A stretch of DNA of 64,000 nucleotides from Rhabditoides inermis (lineage: Eukaryota > Nematoda > Chromadorea > Rhabditida > Rhabditidae): positions 558,001-622,000 of the forward strand of contig CAWZYM010000139.1 in assembly GCA_963966185.1 (NCBI GenBank), read 5' to 3'. Below, in pieces: positions 1 through 11,100 of this stretch. Made by a program: the position numbers and the translations under genes. Positions within the stretch are counted from its first letter, which is position 1. Each line of letters begins with the position of its first letter. The notes under the pieces are model-generated. The model saw only the letters and a list, made by a program, of their open reading frames with translations. It was not told the origin of the DNA and searched no databases.

Positions 1-1310
1 TCGCTACCAAGGGCAAGAGCACCATGTATTTTGAAACGTGAGCACACAACGGTCCTGTATCTTCGCAGGAGTCAAGCTTCAGATAGCTACAACCGATCCT
101 AGATCGGTCGTCGAATATGCACAGACAGAACACCTCGATTTACGTTAGGAAGAAGCCCATTGTTTTTTCAGACATTTCGGGTTTTTCTGAAAGTATAATT
201 TTAATGCAAATAGAAGACCCAGTTGCAGTTGTGTCCAACTCTCACAAATGCTTGTGAATGAAAAAGTTATCGTTTATCTCTCTCTTTCTCCCTCTCTCTA
301 CCTCTCTTCTCTTGCCCCAGTCTTCTCGCTACCAAGGGCAAGAGCACCATGTATTTTGAAACGTGAGCACACAACGGTCCTGTATCTTCGCAGGAGTCAA
401 GCTTCAGATAGCTACAACCGATCCTAGATCGGTCGTCGAATATGCACAGACAGAACACCTCGATCTACCTTTACGAAGAAGACCATTGTTTATTGTATTT
501 CAGACATTTCGGGTTTTTCAAAAAGTATATTTTGAATGCGAATAGAAGGCCCAGTTGCAGTTGTGTATAACTCTCACAAGTGCTTGTGAATGAAAAAGTT
601 ATCGTTCATCTCTCTCTTTCTCCCCCTCTTTCCCTCCTTTCTCTTGCCCCAGTCTCCTCGCTACCAAGGGCAAGAGCACCATGTATTTTGAAACGTGAGC
701 ACACAACGGTCCTGTATCTTCGCAGGAGTCAAGCTTCAGATAGCTACAACCGACCCTAGATCGGTCGTCAAATATGCACAGACAGAAAACATCGATTTTC
801 GTTACGAAAAAGCCCATTGTTTTTTTCATACATTTCGGGTTTTTCAAAAAGTATAATTTGAATGCAAATAGAAGACCCAGTTGCAGTTGTGTATTACTCT
901 CACAAGTGCTTGTGAATGAAAAAAGTAATCGTTCATCTCTCTCTTTCTCCCCCTCTCTCCCTCTCTTCTCTTGCAGCAGTCTCCTCGCTACCAAGGGCGA
1001 GAGCACCATGTATTTTGAAACGTGAGCACACAACGGTCCTGTATCTTCGCAGAAGTCAAGCTTCAGATAGCTACAACCGATCCTAGATCGGTCGTCGAAT
1101 ATGCACAGACAGAACACATCGATTTTCGTTACGAAAAAGCCCAATGTTTTTTTCAGACAATTCGGTTTTTCTAAAAAGTATAATTTGAATGCGAACAGAA
1201 GACTCAATCGCAGTTGTGTATAACTCTCACAAGTGCTTGTGAAAGAAAAAGTTATCGTTCATCTCTCTCTTTCTCCCCTTCTCTCCCTCTCTTCCCTTGC
1301 CCCAGTCTCC

Positions 1311-1648
1311 TCGCTACCAAGGGCGAGAACACCATGTATTTTGAAACGTGAGCACACAACGGTCCTGTATCTTCGCAGGAGTCAAGCTTCAGATAGCTAC
1401 AACCGATCCTAGTTCGGTCGTCGAATATGCACAGACAGAACACCTCGATCTATCTTTACGAAGAAGACCATTGTTTATTGTATTTCAAACATTTCGGGTT
1501 TCGGGTTTTTCAAAAAGTTTATTTTGAATGCGAATAGAAGACCCAGTTGCAGTTGTGTATAACTCTCACAAGTGCTTGTGAATGAAAAGTTATCGTTCAT
1601 CTCTCTCTTTCTCCCCCTCTCTCCCTCTCTTCTCTTGCCCCAGTCTCC
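1311..1648. repeat. 338-bp monomer with 7-bp internal duplication
   Basis: This monomer is 7 bp longer than its 331-bp relatives because TTCGGGT is directly repeated at 1493-1499 and 1500-1506. The related monomer starting near 3293 lacks the duplication, so it is a local slippage event. Confidence 0.85.
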
Positions 1649-3233
1649 TCGCTACCAAGGGCGAGAGCACCATGCATTTTGAAACGTGAGCACACAACGG
1701 TCCTGTATCTTCGCAGGAGTCAAGTTTCAGATAGCTAAAACCGATCCTAGATCGGTCGTCGAATATGCACAGACAGAACACCTCGATCTACCTTTACGAA
1801 AAAGCCCAATGTTTTTTTCAGACATTTCGGTTTTTCTAAAAAGTATAATTTGAATGCAAATAGAAGATCCAATTGCAGTTGTGTATAACTCTCACAAGTG
1901 CTTGTGAATGAAAAAGTTATCGTTCATCTCTCTCTTTCTCCCCCTCTCTCCCTCTCTTCCCTTGCCCCAGTCTCCTCGCTACCAAGGGCGAGAGCACCAT
2001 GTATTTTGAAACGTGAGCACACAACGGTCCTGTATCTCCGCAGGAGTCAAGCTTCAGATAGCTACAACCGATCCTAGATCGGTCGTCGAATATGCACAGA
2101 CAGAACACCTCGATCTACCTTTACGAAGAAGACCATTGTTTATTGTATTTCAGACATTTCGGGTTTTTCAAAAAGTATAATTTGAATGCGAATAGAAGGC
2201 GCAGTTGCAGTTGTGTATAACTCTCACAAGTGCTTGTGAATGAAAAGTTATCGTTCATCTCTCTCTTTCTCCCCCTCTCTCCCTCTCTTCTCTTGCCCCA
2301 GTCTCCTCGCTACCAAGGGCAAGAGCACCATGTATTTTAAAACGTGAGCACACAACGGTCCTGTATCTTCGCAGGAGTCAAGCTTCAGATAGCTACAACC
2401 GATCCTAGATCGGTCGTCGAATATGCACAGACAGAACACCTCGATTTACGTTAGGAAGAAGCCCATTGTTTTTTTCAGACATTTCGGGTTTTTCTGAAAG
2501 TATAATTTGAATGCAAATAGAAGACCCAGTTGCAGTTGTGTCCAACTCTCACAAGTGCTTGTGAATGAAAAAGTTATCGTTTATCTCTCTCTCTTTCTCC
2601 CCCTCTCTACCTCTCTTCTCTTGCCCCAGTCTTCTCGCTACCAAGGGCAAGAGCACCATGTATTTTGAAACGTGAGCACACAACGGTCCTGTATCTTCGC
2701 AGGAGTCAAGCTTCAGATAGCTACAACCGATCCTAGATCGGTCGTCGAATATGCACAGACAGAACACCTCGATCTACCTTTACGAAGAAGACCATTGTTT
2801 ATTGTATTTCAGACATTTCGGGTTTTTCAAAAAGTATATTTTGAATGCGAATAGAAGGCCCAGTTGCAGTTGTGTATAACTCTCACAAGTGCTTGTGAAT
2901 GAAAAAGTTATCGTTCATCTCTCTCTTTCTCCCCCTCTCTCCCTCTCTTCTCTTGCAGCAGTCTCCTCGCTACCAAGGGCGAGAGCACCATGTATTTTGA
3001 AACGTGAGCACACAACGGTCCTGTATCTTCGCAGGAGTCAAGCTTCAGATAGCTACAACCGATCCTAGATCGGTCGTCGAATATGCACAGACAGAACACA
3101 TCGATTTTCGTTACGAAAAAGCCCAATGTTTTTTTCAGACAATTCGGTTTTTCTAAAAAGTATAATTTGAATGCGAATAGAAGACTCAATCGCAGTTGTG
3201 TATAACTCTCACAAGTGCTTGTGAAAGAAAAAG

Positions 3234-5440
3234 TTATCGTTCATCTCTCTCTTTCTCCCCTTCTCTCCCTCTCTTCCCTTGCCCCAGTCTCCTCGCTACC
3301 AAGGGCGAGAGCACCATGTATTTTGAAACGTGAGCACACAACGGTCCTGTATCTTCGCAGGAGTCAAGCTTCAGATAGCTACAACCGATCCTAGTTCGGT
3401 CGTCGAATATGCACAGACAGAACACCTCGATCTATCTTTACGAAGAAGACCATTGTTTATTGTATTTCAAACATTTCGGGTTTTTCAAAAAGTATATTTT
3501 GAATGCGAATAGAAGACCCAGTTGCAGTTGTGTATAACTCTCACAAGTGCTTGTGAATGAAAAGTTATCGTTCATCTCTCTCTTTCTCCCCCTCTCTCCC
3601 TCTCTTCTCTTGCCCCAGTCTCCTCGCTACCAAGGGCGAGAGCACCATGCATTTTGAAACGTGAGCACACAACGGTCCTGTATCTTCGCAGGAGTCAAGT
3701 TTCAGATAGCTACAACCGATCCTAGATCGGTCGTCGAATATGCACAGACAGAACACCTCGATCTACCTTTACGAAGAAGACCATTGTTTATTGTATTTCA
3801 GACAATTCGGGTTTTTCAAAAAGTATAATTTGAATGCGAATAGAAGACCCAGTTGCAGTTGTGTATAACTCTCACAAGTGCTTGTGAATGAAAAGTTATC
3901 GTTCATCTCTCTCTTTCTACCCCTCTCTCCCTCTTTTCTCTTGCCCTAGTCTCCTCGCTACCAAGGGCAAGAGCACCATGTATTTTGAAACGTGAGCACA
4001 CAACGGTCCTGTATCTTCGCAGGAGTCAAGCTTCAGATAGCTACAACCGATCCTAGATCGGTCGTCGAATATGCACATACAGAACACATCGATTTTCGTT
4101 ACGAAAAAGCCCAATGTTTTTTTCAGACATTTCGGTTTTTCTAAAAAGTATAATTTGAATGCGAATAGAAGATCCAATTGCAGTTGTGTATAACTCTCAC
4201 AAGTGCTTGTGAACGAAAAGTCATCGTTCATCTCTCTCTTTCTCCCCGTCTCTCCCTCTCTTCCCTTGCCCCAGTCTCCTCGCTACAAGGGCAAGAGCAC
4301 CATGTATTTTGAAACGTGAGCACACAACGGTCCTGTATCTTCGCAGAAATCAAGCTTCAGATAGCTACAACCGATCCTAGTTCGGTCGTCGAATATGCAC
4401 AGACAGAACACCTCGATCTACCTTTACGAAGAAGACCATTGTTTATTGTATTTCAGACAATTCGGGTTTTTCAAAAAGTATAATTTGAATGCGAATAGAA
4501 GACCCAGTTGCAGTTGTGTATAACTCTCACAAGTGCTTGTGAATGAAAAAGTTATCGTTCATCTCTCTCTTTCTCCCCCTCTCTCCCTCTCTTCTCTTGC
4601 CCTAGTCTCCTCGCTACCAAGGGCGAGAGCACCATGTATTTGGAAACGTGAGCACACAACGGTCCTGTATCTTCGCAGGAGTCAAGCTTCAGATAGCTAC
4701 AACCGATCCTAGATCGGTCGTCGAATATGCACAGACAGAAAACATCGATTTTCGTTACGAAAAAGCCCATTGTTTTTTTCATACATTTCGGGTTTTTCAA
4801 AAAGTATAGTTTGAATGCGAATAGAAGACCCAGTTGCAGTTGTGTATAACTCTCACAAGTGCTTGTAGATGAAAAAAAGTAATCGTTCATCTCTCTCTTT
4901 CTCCCCCTCTCTCCCTCTCTTCTCTTGCAGCAGTCTCCTCGCTACCAAGAGCGAGAGCACCATGTATTTTGAAACGTGAGCACACAACGGTCCTGTATCT
5001 TTGCAGGAGTCAAACTTCAGATAGCTACAACCGATCCTAGATCGGTCGTCGAATATGCACAGACAGAAAACATCGATTTTCGTTACGAAAAAGCCCATTG
5101 TTTTTTTCATACATTTCGGGTTTTTCAAAAAGTATAGTTTGAATGCGAATAGAAGACCCAGTTGCAGTTGTGTATAACTCTCACAAGTGCTTTGAATGAA
5201 AAAGTTATCGTTCATCTCTCTTTTTCTCCCCCTCTCTCCCTCTCTTCTCTTGCCCCAGTCTCCTCGCTACCAAGGGCGAGAGCACCATGTATTTTGAAAC
5301 GTGAGCACACAACGGTCCTGTATCTTCGCAGGAGTCAAGCTTCAAAGAGATACAACCGATCCTAGATCGGTCGTCGAATATGCACAGACAGAACACATCG
5401 ATTTTCGTTACGAAAAAGCCCAATGTTTTTTTCAGACATT
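3234..5440. repeat. 7-monomer higher-order block, copy 1
   Basis: This block matches 11230-13372 at an offset of 7995-7996 bp. Subtracting the 5698-bp insertion gives a real spacing of about 2297 bp, or seven 328-bp monomers. Shared private variants include TTTGGAAACG near 4639 and 12634, GCACATACAGAA near 4074 and 12070, and AGAGATACAACC near 5345 and 13277. The block is cut by the Helitron pair at 5440/5441. Its outer limits are approximate because neighbouring monomers are similar. Confidence 0.8.
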
Positions 5441-5500
5441 TCCCCCTTTCATACTAATATTTTCTATGGTGTCTGTCTGTCTGTCTGTCTGTCCTTCCGG
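5441..5500 (+). other. Helitron 5' terminus, unit 1, with GTCT microsatellite
   Basis: The TC terminus at 5441-5442 is followed by CATACTAATATT and then five GTCT repeats at 5471-5490. Unit 2 has the same arrangement with four GTCT repeats. AT-rich CATACTAATATT-like sequence near the 5' end, followed by short TCTG/TTTG repeats, is a pattern I associate with animal Helitrons. That association is from memory and was not searched. Confidence 0.7.
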
Positions 5501-5570
5501 AGAGATATCTCTTTTCAAAGTCGACTCTAACAACTCATTTTTTCTAGAAAGTTTCTTCAATACCTGAGAA

Positions 5571-6590
5571 CGCAAAATTCCAAATATCTCGTCAATAGCG
5601 ATCTCCTGATCATAGTTATCACCTAATCTCTTAACTATGGAGAAAAATTTCAAAATACTTCAATGAGAACCAAATTTGGAGAGTAGGTGAATCGACCTAG
5701 AAAAAGTCGATAGCCGCGATACCAGCTGCCTGTGACCTCATCTTCATGCCCAAATAGGCGAATGTACCCAAAATGCACCCAAAATTCATGATCTTCGATT
5801 TCTATAAAAAATGAATAAAAGAAGGATCACGTATAATAGATTATGGAAACTGGTTTCCTTTTTTGAAAAGTCACCAAATATGGCGAATATGATCGACTTT
5901 TCGTACAGACGAGATAGAGGGTCCAATTTGTAAACTTAAGCTTTTATGGGCAAAAAAGCCCTTCTGTCAAAGTTTCAGATCGATCGGACTTTGTCTTCAT
6001 ACAGTATTAGACATTTTCTGAGCGCGCGTTACTTGCTGGGGTCGCGCCCACCGGATTGCTCGCTACCAGCCGCCAGGTCAACCGATCGATAACGAATAGT
6101 TGGCATTCGCAATCACTGACCCATATCCACTCAGTTGTGTCTTTTTTGATAGGAATATGTCTAAATATAACAAGAATGAATTGAGTCAGTGGAAAAAGAC
6201 AAAATTTCTATCTTCAACGAATAACTTTGACAAAACGAAACGTTGAAGGTTGAAAGTTAAGTAAAATGTTTCTAGACGTCAATAGATAGTGTTTTCTAAC
6301 GATCAAATCAACCTCAAACTGTTTCAAACTTCTTCACACGTGCGCACAACGTGTTAGGGCGCGCCAGCCGGCTTCTTTTCTCGAAGTCATTGTAGACGTA
6401 ATATAGAACTGTGTACTGTATATTTTTTCAGTTGAAAGTAAGTTTTGAGTTTATTACCTGTACTCTTGTACATATTCAGCCTGAAATTCCGCTTTTCGAT
6501 GCAGTACAGTGTCGAGTGGAAGTGAGGTGAGGTGAGAATCGAGTTCACCTTACATGCCATTTGGCAAGCACAGGCGATCAACTTATATTT
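5571..6590 (+). mobile_element. Shared 5' body of Helitron unit 1
   Basis: About 1 kb of moderately AT-rich sequence, nearly collinear with 8251-9280 in unit 2 and differing by scattered substitutions and small indels. It contains the small hairpin GGGCAAAAAAGCCC at 5948-5961. I recognise no protein domain in it: the open frames here are short and not preserved convincingly between units. It is best read as non-coding element body. Confidence 0.75.
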
Positions 6591-6801
6591 TCAGAACGTG
6601 AGAGAGTAGACAGTAGGGAAAGAAGACAGTAGATAAGAGATTAGTACTTTCTGTTAAAAAGTTTTTACATAACTGTCTCTCGAAAGTCGCAGTGACTACT
6701 GCAGATGTGAGAATAGAAGAGTAGACAGAAGGTGCCATAATACTGTCTCTAGAAAGTTGTTGTCACCGATGCAGAGACGTGAGAATAGACAAGAGAAAGA
6801 C

Positions 6802-6845
<44 letters not shown>

Positions 6846-7000
6846 GAGGGAGGAGAAGGAGGGAAGAAAGAGAGTAGGCATAACTGTCTCTCGAAAGTCG
6901 CAGTGACTGCTGCAGACGTGAGAGTAGAAGAGTAGACAGAAGGTAACATAGTACTTTTTCTAGAATGTTGTTGTCACCGCTTGCGAAGACGTGAGATTGG

Positions 7001-7051
<51 letters not shown>

Positions 7052-7775
7052 AGAAAGGAGGGAGAATAGGCATAACTGTCTCTCCATAGTCGCAGTGACT
7101 GCTGCAGACGTGAGAGTAGAAGAGTAGACAGAAGGTGCCATAGTACTGTCTCTAGAAAATTGTTGTCACCGATGCGGAGACGTGAGAATAGACAAGAGAG
7201 AGAAAGATGGGGAGAGAGAGAAGGTAGGAGAGAGAAAAGAGGAGAGAGAAGGGAGAGTAGACATAACTGTCTTTCGAAAGTCGCAGTGATAGTGATTACT
7301 GCAGATGTGAAAGTAAGAGTGGAAGAGGTGACGAAAGGTGGAAGTAGACAGAAGAAAACATAGTAATGTCTCTAGAAAGTTTTTGTCACATTGAAAGAAA
7401 AAGATGCAGTAGACAAACAAGAGCATAGTATTATTATTGTCTCTAGAAAGTTGACAGTAGACAATAGAGAATATAATACTGTTTCTAGAGAACATAATAC
7501 TGAGTGAGAGAGAAAGAGAAAGAGAGAAAGAGATAGGGAGACAGTGGTAGAGGGAGAAGAGAGAGAGGAGAGATAGGGGAAAGTAGAACTGTGTCGAGGG
7601 GAGAGAGAGAGAGAGAAAGAGAGAAAGAGAGAGAGAGAGAGAGAGAGGCGGGGGGGAGGAGGAAGGAGATAGGATGGAAAGTAGACAGAACAGTGTAGAG
7701 GAGAAAGAGATGGGGCGGTGTACATCTGTGAAACAAAAAATAGGTGAAAAAGAAGTAGGAGAGTTAGAAAAGACA
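6591..7775 (+). repeat. GA-rich minisatellite inside Helitron unit 1
   Basis: Repeated modules of roughly 160-210 bp start at CATAACTGTCT near 6668, 6878, 7070 and 7263. Each has two related halves. One half carries CGCAGTGACT and CTGCAG; the other carries GTTGTTGTCACCGATGC. Both share ACTGTCTC, GAAAGT and a GACGTGAGA-like string. (GA)n and G-rich purine tracts separate modules, with the longest pure runs near 6806-6832, 7004-7046 and 7618-7648. From 7370 on, modules decay into irregular AATGTCTCTAGAAAG copies. Serine/leucine-rich frames on the minus strand are translations of the purine tracts and are not genes. Confidence 0.88.
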
Positions 7776-8089
7776 AAAAATTAAGCTACATATACAAAAT
7801 ACAAAGAACTTGAACACTTCAACTACAACCCTTGCGTGTATAGTTCTATGCTCGCAATAAGTTGCGCGCGGTGGGGTAGATCAGAGGAAGACGGAGAGTC
7901 AGCTCTTGGCAATAGCGCGCAAAACAAGAGAGACAGACGGTTATGGCACCGTATTTCGAACTGCAAGCGAGGTAGATCGAAAACTATCGCTCTGGCGCAG
8001 AGTATATGTTACTTCGCAAGAGTCATTGAAGAGCAATCAACTATCAAACATGCAAGACGAACTATTCTTCTAATTTCTTTTTCGTATAC
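7776..8089 (+). other. Unit-1-specific segment upstream of the 3' hairpin
   Basis: About 310 bp with more balanced composition than the purine-rich DNA before it and no counterpart in unit 2 or the satellite. An 85-codon open frame at 7836-8093 on the plus strand covers most of it and runs into the hairpin. I recognise no family in it. Helitrons are known to pick up host DNA near the 3' end, so this could be a captured fragment. It could equally be ancestral element sequence lost from unit 2. Confidence 0.5.
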
Positions 8090-8127
8090 CTAGTGCGTAG
8101 GCGCGCGACAGCGCGCCGGAGCGCTAG
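8090..8127 (+). other. Helitron 3' terminal hairpin, unit 1
   Basis: The perfect 7-bp stem GGCGCGC/GCGCGCC with loop GACA spans 8100-8117, six bases before the terminal CTAG. The 38-bp stretch is longer-range symmetrical: it opens with CTAGTGCG at 8090 and closes with AGCGCTAG, so the stem can extend outward with a few mismatches. A hairpin at this position acts as the termination signal in known Helitrons. Confidence 0.85.
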
Positions 8128-8175
8128 TCCCCCTTTCATACTAATATTTACTATGGTGTCTGTCTGTCTGTCTTT
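8128..8175 (+). other. Helitron 5' terminus, unit 2
   Basis: The terminus reads TCCCCCTTTCATACTAAT, as in unit 1, then four GTCT repeats at 8158-8173 and TTCCGGATCGATATCTC. Divergence from unit 1 is concentrated at about 8180-8250, between the terminus and the shared body. Confidence 0.75.
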
Positions 8176-8250
8176 CCGGATCGATATCTCTCTTCAAAAC
8201 CAATCCTACTTGTTGAATTTTTCAAAAAAAGTTTTCTCTTATACTAATAT

Positions 8251-9280
8251 CGCAAAATTCCAAATATCTCGTCAATAGCGATCTCCTAATCATAGTTATC
8301 ACCTAATCTCTTAACTATGGAGAAAAATTTCAAAATACTTCAATTAGAACCAAATTTGGAGAGTAGGTGAATCGACCTAGAAAAAGTCGATAGCCGCGAT
8401 ACCAGCTGCCTGTGACCTCATCTTCATGCCCAAATAGGCGAATGTACCCAAAATGCACCCAAAATTCATGATCTTCGATTTCTATAAAAATTGAATAGAA
8501 GAAAGATTACGTCTAATAGATTATAGAAACATGTTTCCTTTTTTGAAAAGTCACCAAATATGGCGAATATGATCGACTTTTCGTACAGACGAGATAGAGG
8601 GTCCAATTTGTAAACTTAAGCTTTTATGGGCAAAAAAGCCCTTCTGTCAAAGTTTCAGGTCGATCGGACTTTGTCTTCATACAATATTAGACATTTTCTG
8701 AGCGCGCGTTACTTGCTGGGGTCGCGCCCACCGGATTGCTCGCTACCAGCCGCCAGGTCAACCGATCGATATCGAATAGTTGGCATTCGCAATTACTGAC
8801 CCATATCCACTCAGTTGTGTCTTTTTTGATAGGATTAAGTCTATATATAACAATAATGGATTGAGTCAGTTGAAAAAGACAAAATTTGCATCTTCAACGA
8901 ATAACTTTGACAAGACGAAAATTTGAAGGTTGAAAGTTAAGTAAAGTGTTTTTAGACGTCAACAGATAGTGCTTTCTAACAATCATATCAACCTCAAACT
9001 GTTTCGAACTTCTTCACACGTGTGCACAACGTGTTAGGGCGCGCCAGCCGGCTTCTTTTCTCGAAGTCATTGTAGACGTAATATAGAACTATGTATGTAC
9101 TGTTTCTTTTTTTCAGTTGAAACTAAGTTTTGAGTTTATCACTTGTACTTTAGTACATATTCAGTCTGAAATTGTGCATTTCGATGCAGTACAGTGTCGA
9201 GTGGAAGTGAGGTGAGAATCGAGTTCACCTTACATGTCATTTGGCAAGCACAGGCGGTCAAATTATATTTTTAGAACGTG
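8251..9280 (+). mobile_element. Shared 5' body of Helitron unit 2
   Basis: This is collinear with 5571-6590. Scattered differences, such as the CAGTTGAAAAAGAC versus CAGTGGAAAAAGAC variants and a shortened GAGGTGAGGTGAG, show that the two units are not a very recent identical duplication. No coding feature is recognised. Confidence 0.75.
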
Positions 9281-10422
9281 AGAGAGTAGACAGTAGGGAG
9301 AGAAGACAGTTAAGAAGAGAGTGGTACTGTCTGTTTGCAAAAGTTTTACATAACTGTCTCTCGAAAGTCGCAGTGACTACTGCAGATGTGAGAATAGAAG
9401 AGTAGACAGAAGGTACCATAGTACTGTCTCTAGAAAGTTGTTGTCACCGATGCAGAGACGTGAGAATAGACAAAAGAAAGACAGAGAGAGAGAGAGAGAG
9501 AGAGAGGAGGGAGGAGAAGGAGGGAAGAGAGAGTAGGCATAACTGTCTCTCGAAAGCCTCAGTGACTGCTGCAGACGTGAGAGTAGAAGAGTAGACAGAA
9601 GGTAACATAGTACTTTTTCTAGAACGTTGTTGTCACCGCTGCGAAGACGTGAGATTGGACAAGAGAGAGAGAGAGAAGAGGAGAAAGGAGGGAGAATAGG
9701 CATAACTGTCTCTCGAAAGTCGCAGTGACTACTGCAGATGTGAGAATAGAAGAGTAGACAGAAGGTGACATAGTACTGTCTCTAGAAAATTGTTGTCACC
9801 GATGCGGAGACGTGAGAATAGACAAGAGAGAGAAAGATGGGGAGAGAAAGAGAAGGGAGAGTAGACATAACTGTCTTTCGAAAGTCGCAGTGATAGTGAT
9901 TACTGCAGATGTGAAAGTAAGAGTGGAAGAGGTGACGAAAGGTGGAAGTAGACAGAAGAAAACATAGTAATGTCTCTAGAAAGTTTTTGTCACATTGAAA
10001 GAAAAAGATGCAGTAGACAAACAAGAGCATATGTAGTATTATTATTGTCTCTAGAAAATTGACAGTAGAGTAGACAATAGAGAATATAATACTGTTTCTA
10101 GAGAACATAATACTGAGAGAGAAAGAGAGAAAGAGATAGGGATACAGTGGTAGAGGAAGAAGAGAGATAAATGACAGAAAGACAGAAAGAGAGAGATAGA
10201 GAGAGAAAGAGAGAGAGAGAGAAAGAGAAGAGAGAGAGAGGAGAGAGAGAGAAGAGAGAGAAGGAGAGAGGAGGGAGAGTAGACATAACTGTCTATTGAA
10301 AGTGGCAGTGACTGCTGCAGACGTGAGAGTAGAAGAGTATGTAGATAAAAGGTGCCATAGTACTGTCTCTAGAAAATTGTTGTCACCGATGCGGTGACGT
10401 GAGAATAGACAAGAAAAAAGAC

Positions 10423-10470
<48 letters not shown>

Positions 10471-10636
10471 GAGAGAGAAGAGAGAGAGAAGGAGAGAGGA
10501 GGGAGAGTAGACATAACTGTCTATTGAAAGTGGCAGTGACTGCTGCAGACGTGAGAGTAGAAGAGTAGATAAAAGGTGCCATAGTACTGTCTCTAAATAA
10601 TTGTTGTCACCGATGCAGAGACGTGAGACAAGAAAA

Positions 10637-10675
<39 letters not shown>

Positions 10676-10940
10676 AGGAGAGAGGAAGGAGAGGAGATAT
10701 AACTGTCTCTCCATAGTCGCAGTGACTGCTGCAGACGTGAGAGTAGAAGAGTAGACAGAAGGTGCCATAGTACTGTCTCTAGAATTCTGTTGTTACCGCT
10801 GCGGAGACGTGAGAATAGAGATAAAAGATAGTGAAAAAGAGAGAGACGGAGGTGGAGAGAGGAAGGAGGGTAGAGAGGGGGAGAGAGAGAGAGAGAGAGA
10901 GAGAGAGTTAGGGGGAAAGAGGTAGGGGAGAGATCTGGAG
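9281..10940 (+). repeat. GA-rich minisatellite inside Helitron unit 2
   Basis: The modules are as in unit 1, with starts at CATAACTGTCT or its variants near 9349, 9538, 9701, 9866, 10284, 10512 and 10697. GA-rich tracts lie near 9482-9506, 9664-9676, 10190-10265, 10436-10500, 10638-10672 and 10881-10908. The stretch 9780-10115 closely matches 7140-7500 of unit 1, so the modular order was in place before the units separated. The modules at 10284 and 10512 share ACTGTCTATTGAAAGTGGC and look like a late local duplication. Confidence 0.88.
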
Positions 10941-11100
10941 GAAGAGGAAGTAATGAGTTGAAAATAGAGAAAACTAGACAGAAAACAGAAGAAAAAAGTA
11001 GGTGAGAGATAGTTGAAACAGACAGAACTTGAAAGAGAAACATGTTTCTACGCAAAAAGCAACTATTTTTCTATTTTGTCTATTTTTGTATTTTGTATGC
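10941..11100 (+). other. Unit-2-specific 3' segment
   Basis: About 160 bp of A-rich then T-rich DNA between the GA minisatellite and the terminal hairpin. It is not alignable by eye to unit 1's 3' segment. No gene or motif is recognised. Confidence 0.5.

Larger units (their letters stand above)
1..5440. repeat. Satellite array, left segment (~330-bp monomers)
   Basis: About 16.6 head-to-tail monomers of 325-338 bp; monomer starts, taken at TCGCTACCAA, fall at 1, 326, 658, 985, 1311, 1649 and 1976, and so on. The window opens inside the array. Each monomer has the same order: TCGCTACCAAGGGC, an ACCGATC dyad, a GAATATGCACAGACAGAA block, a variable AT-rich middle, TTTGAATGCGAATAGAAG, a TCACAAG dyad, then a CT tract. 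Monomers here differ from one another more than those to the right of 15 kb, which suggests less homogenised, edge-type satellite. Blocks recur at about 2.3 kb (363 and 2672; 3330 and 11326 once the insertion is subtracted), so a 7-monomer higher-order unit is present. No gene is supported. Confidence 0.97.
5441..8127 (+). mobile_element. Non-autonomous Helitron-like element, unit 1
   Basis: A 2687-bp unit. It begins TCCCCCTTTCATACTAAT and ends in the hairpin GGCGCGCGACAGCGCGCC at 8100-8117, then GGAGCG and CTAG (8124-8127). TC at the 5' end, CTRR at the 3' end, a GC-rich hairpin just inside the 3' end, and no terminal inverted repeats or target duplication are the hallmarks of Helitrons, which move by rolling-circle replication. 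No frame resembling a Rep/helicase is present, so it would need proteins supplied in trans. The first ~1.1 kb is closely similar to unit 2. A GA-rich minisatellite follows, then a 3' segment not shared with unit 2. The insertion point is T|T rather than the usual A|T, so a Helitron2/Helentron-type relative is possible. Confidence 0.82.

Noticed and set aside
363..545. 60-codon plus-strand frames recurring in alpha monomers
   Set aside because: They repeat only because the monomer repeats; they overlap antisense frames and show no recognisable protein.
7836..8093. 85-codon frame as a captured gene
   Set aside because: No recognisable domain and it ends inside the terminal hairpin region; kept only as a possible captured fragment.
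9782..11055. Serine/leucine-rich frames of 228-266 codons on the minus strand
   Set aside because: They are translations of (GA)n-rich minisatellite; composition alone keeps stop codons away.
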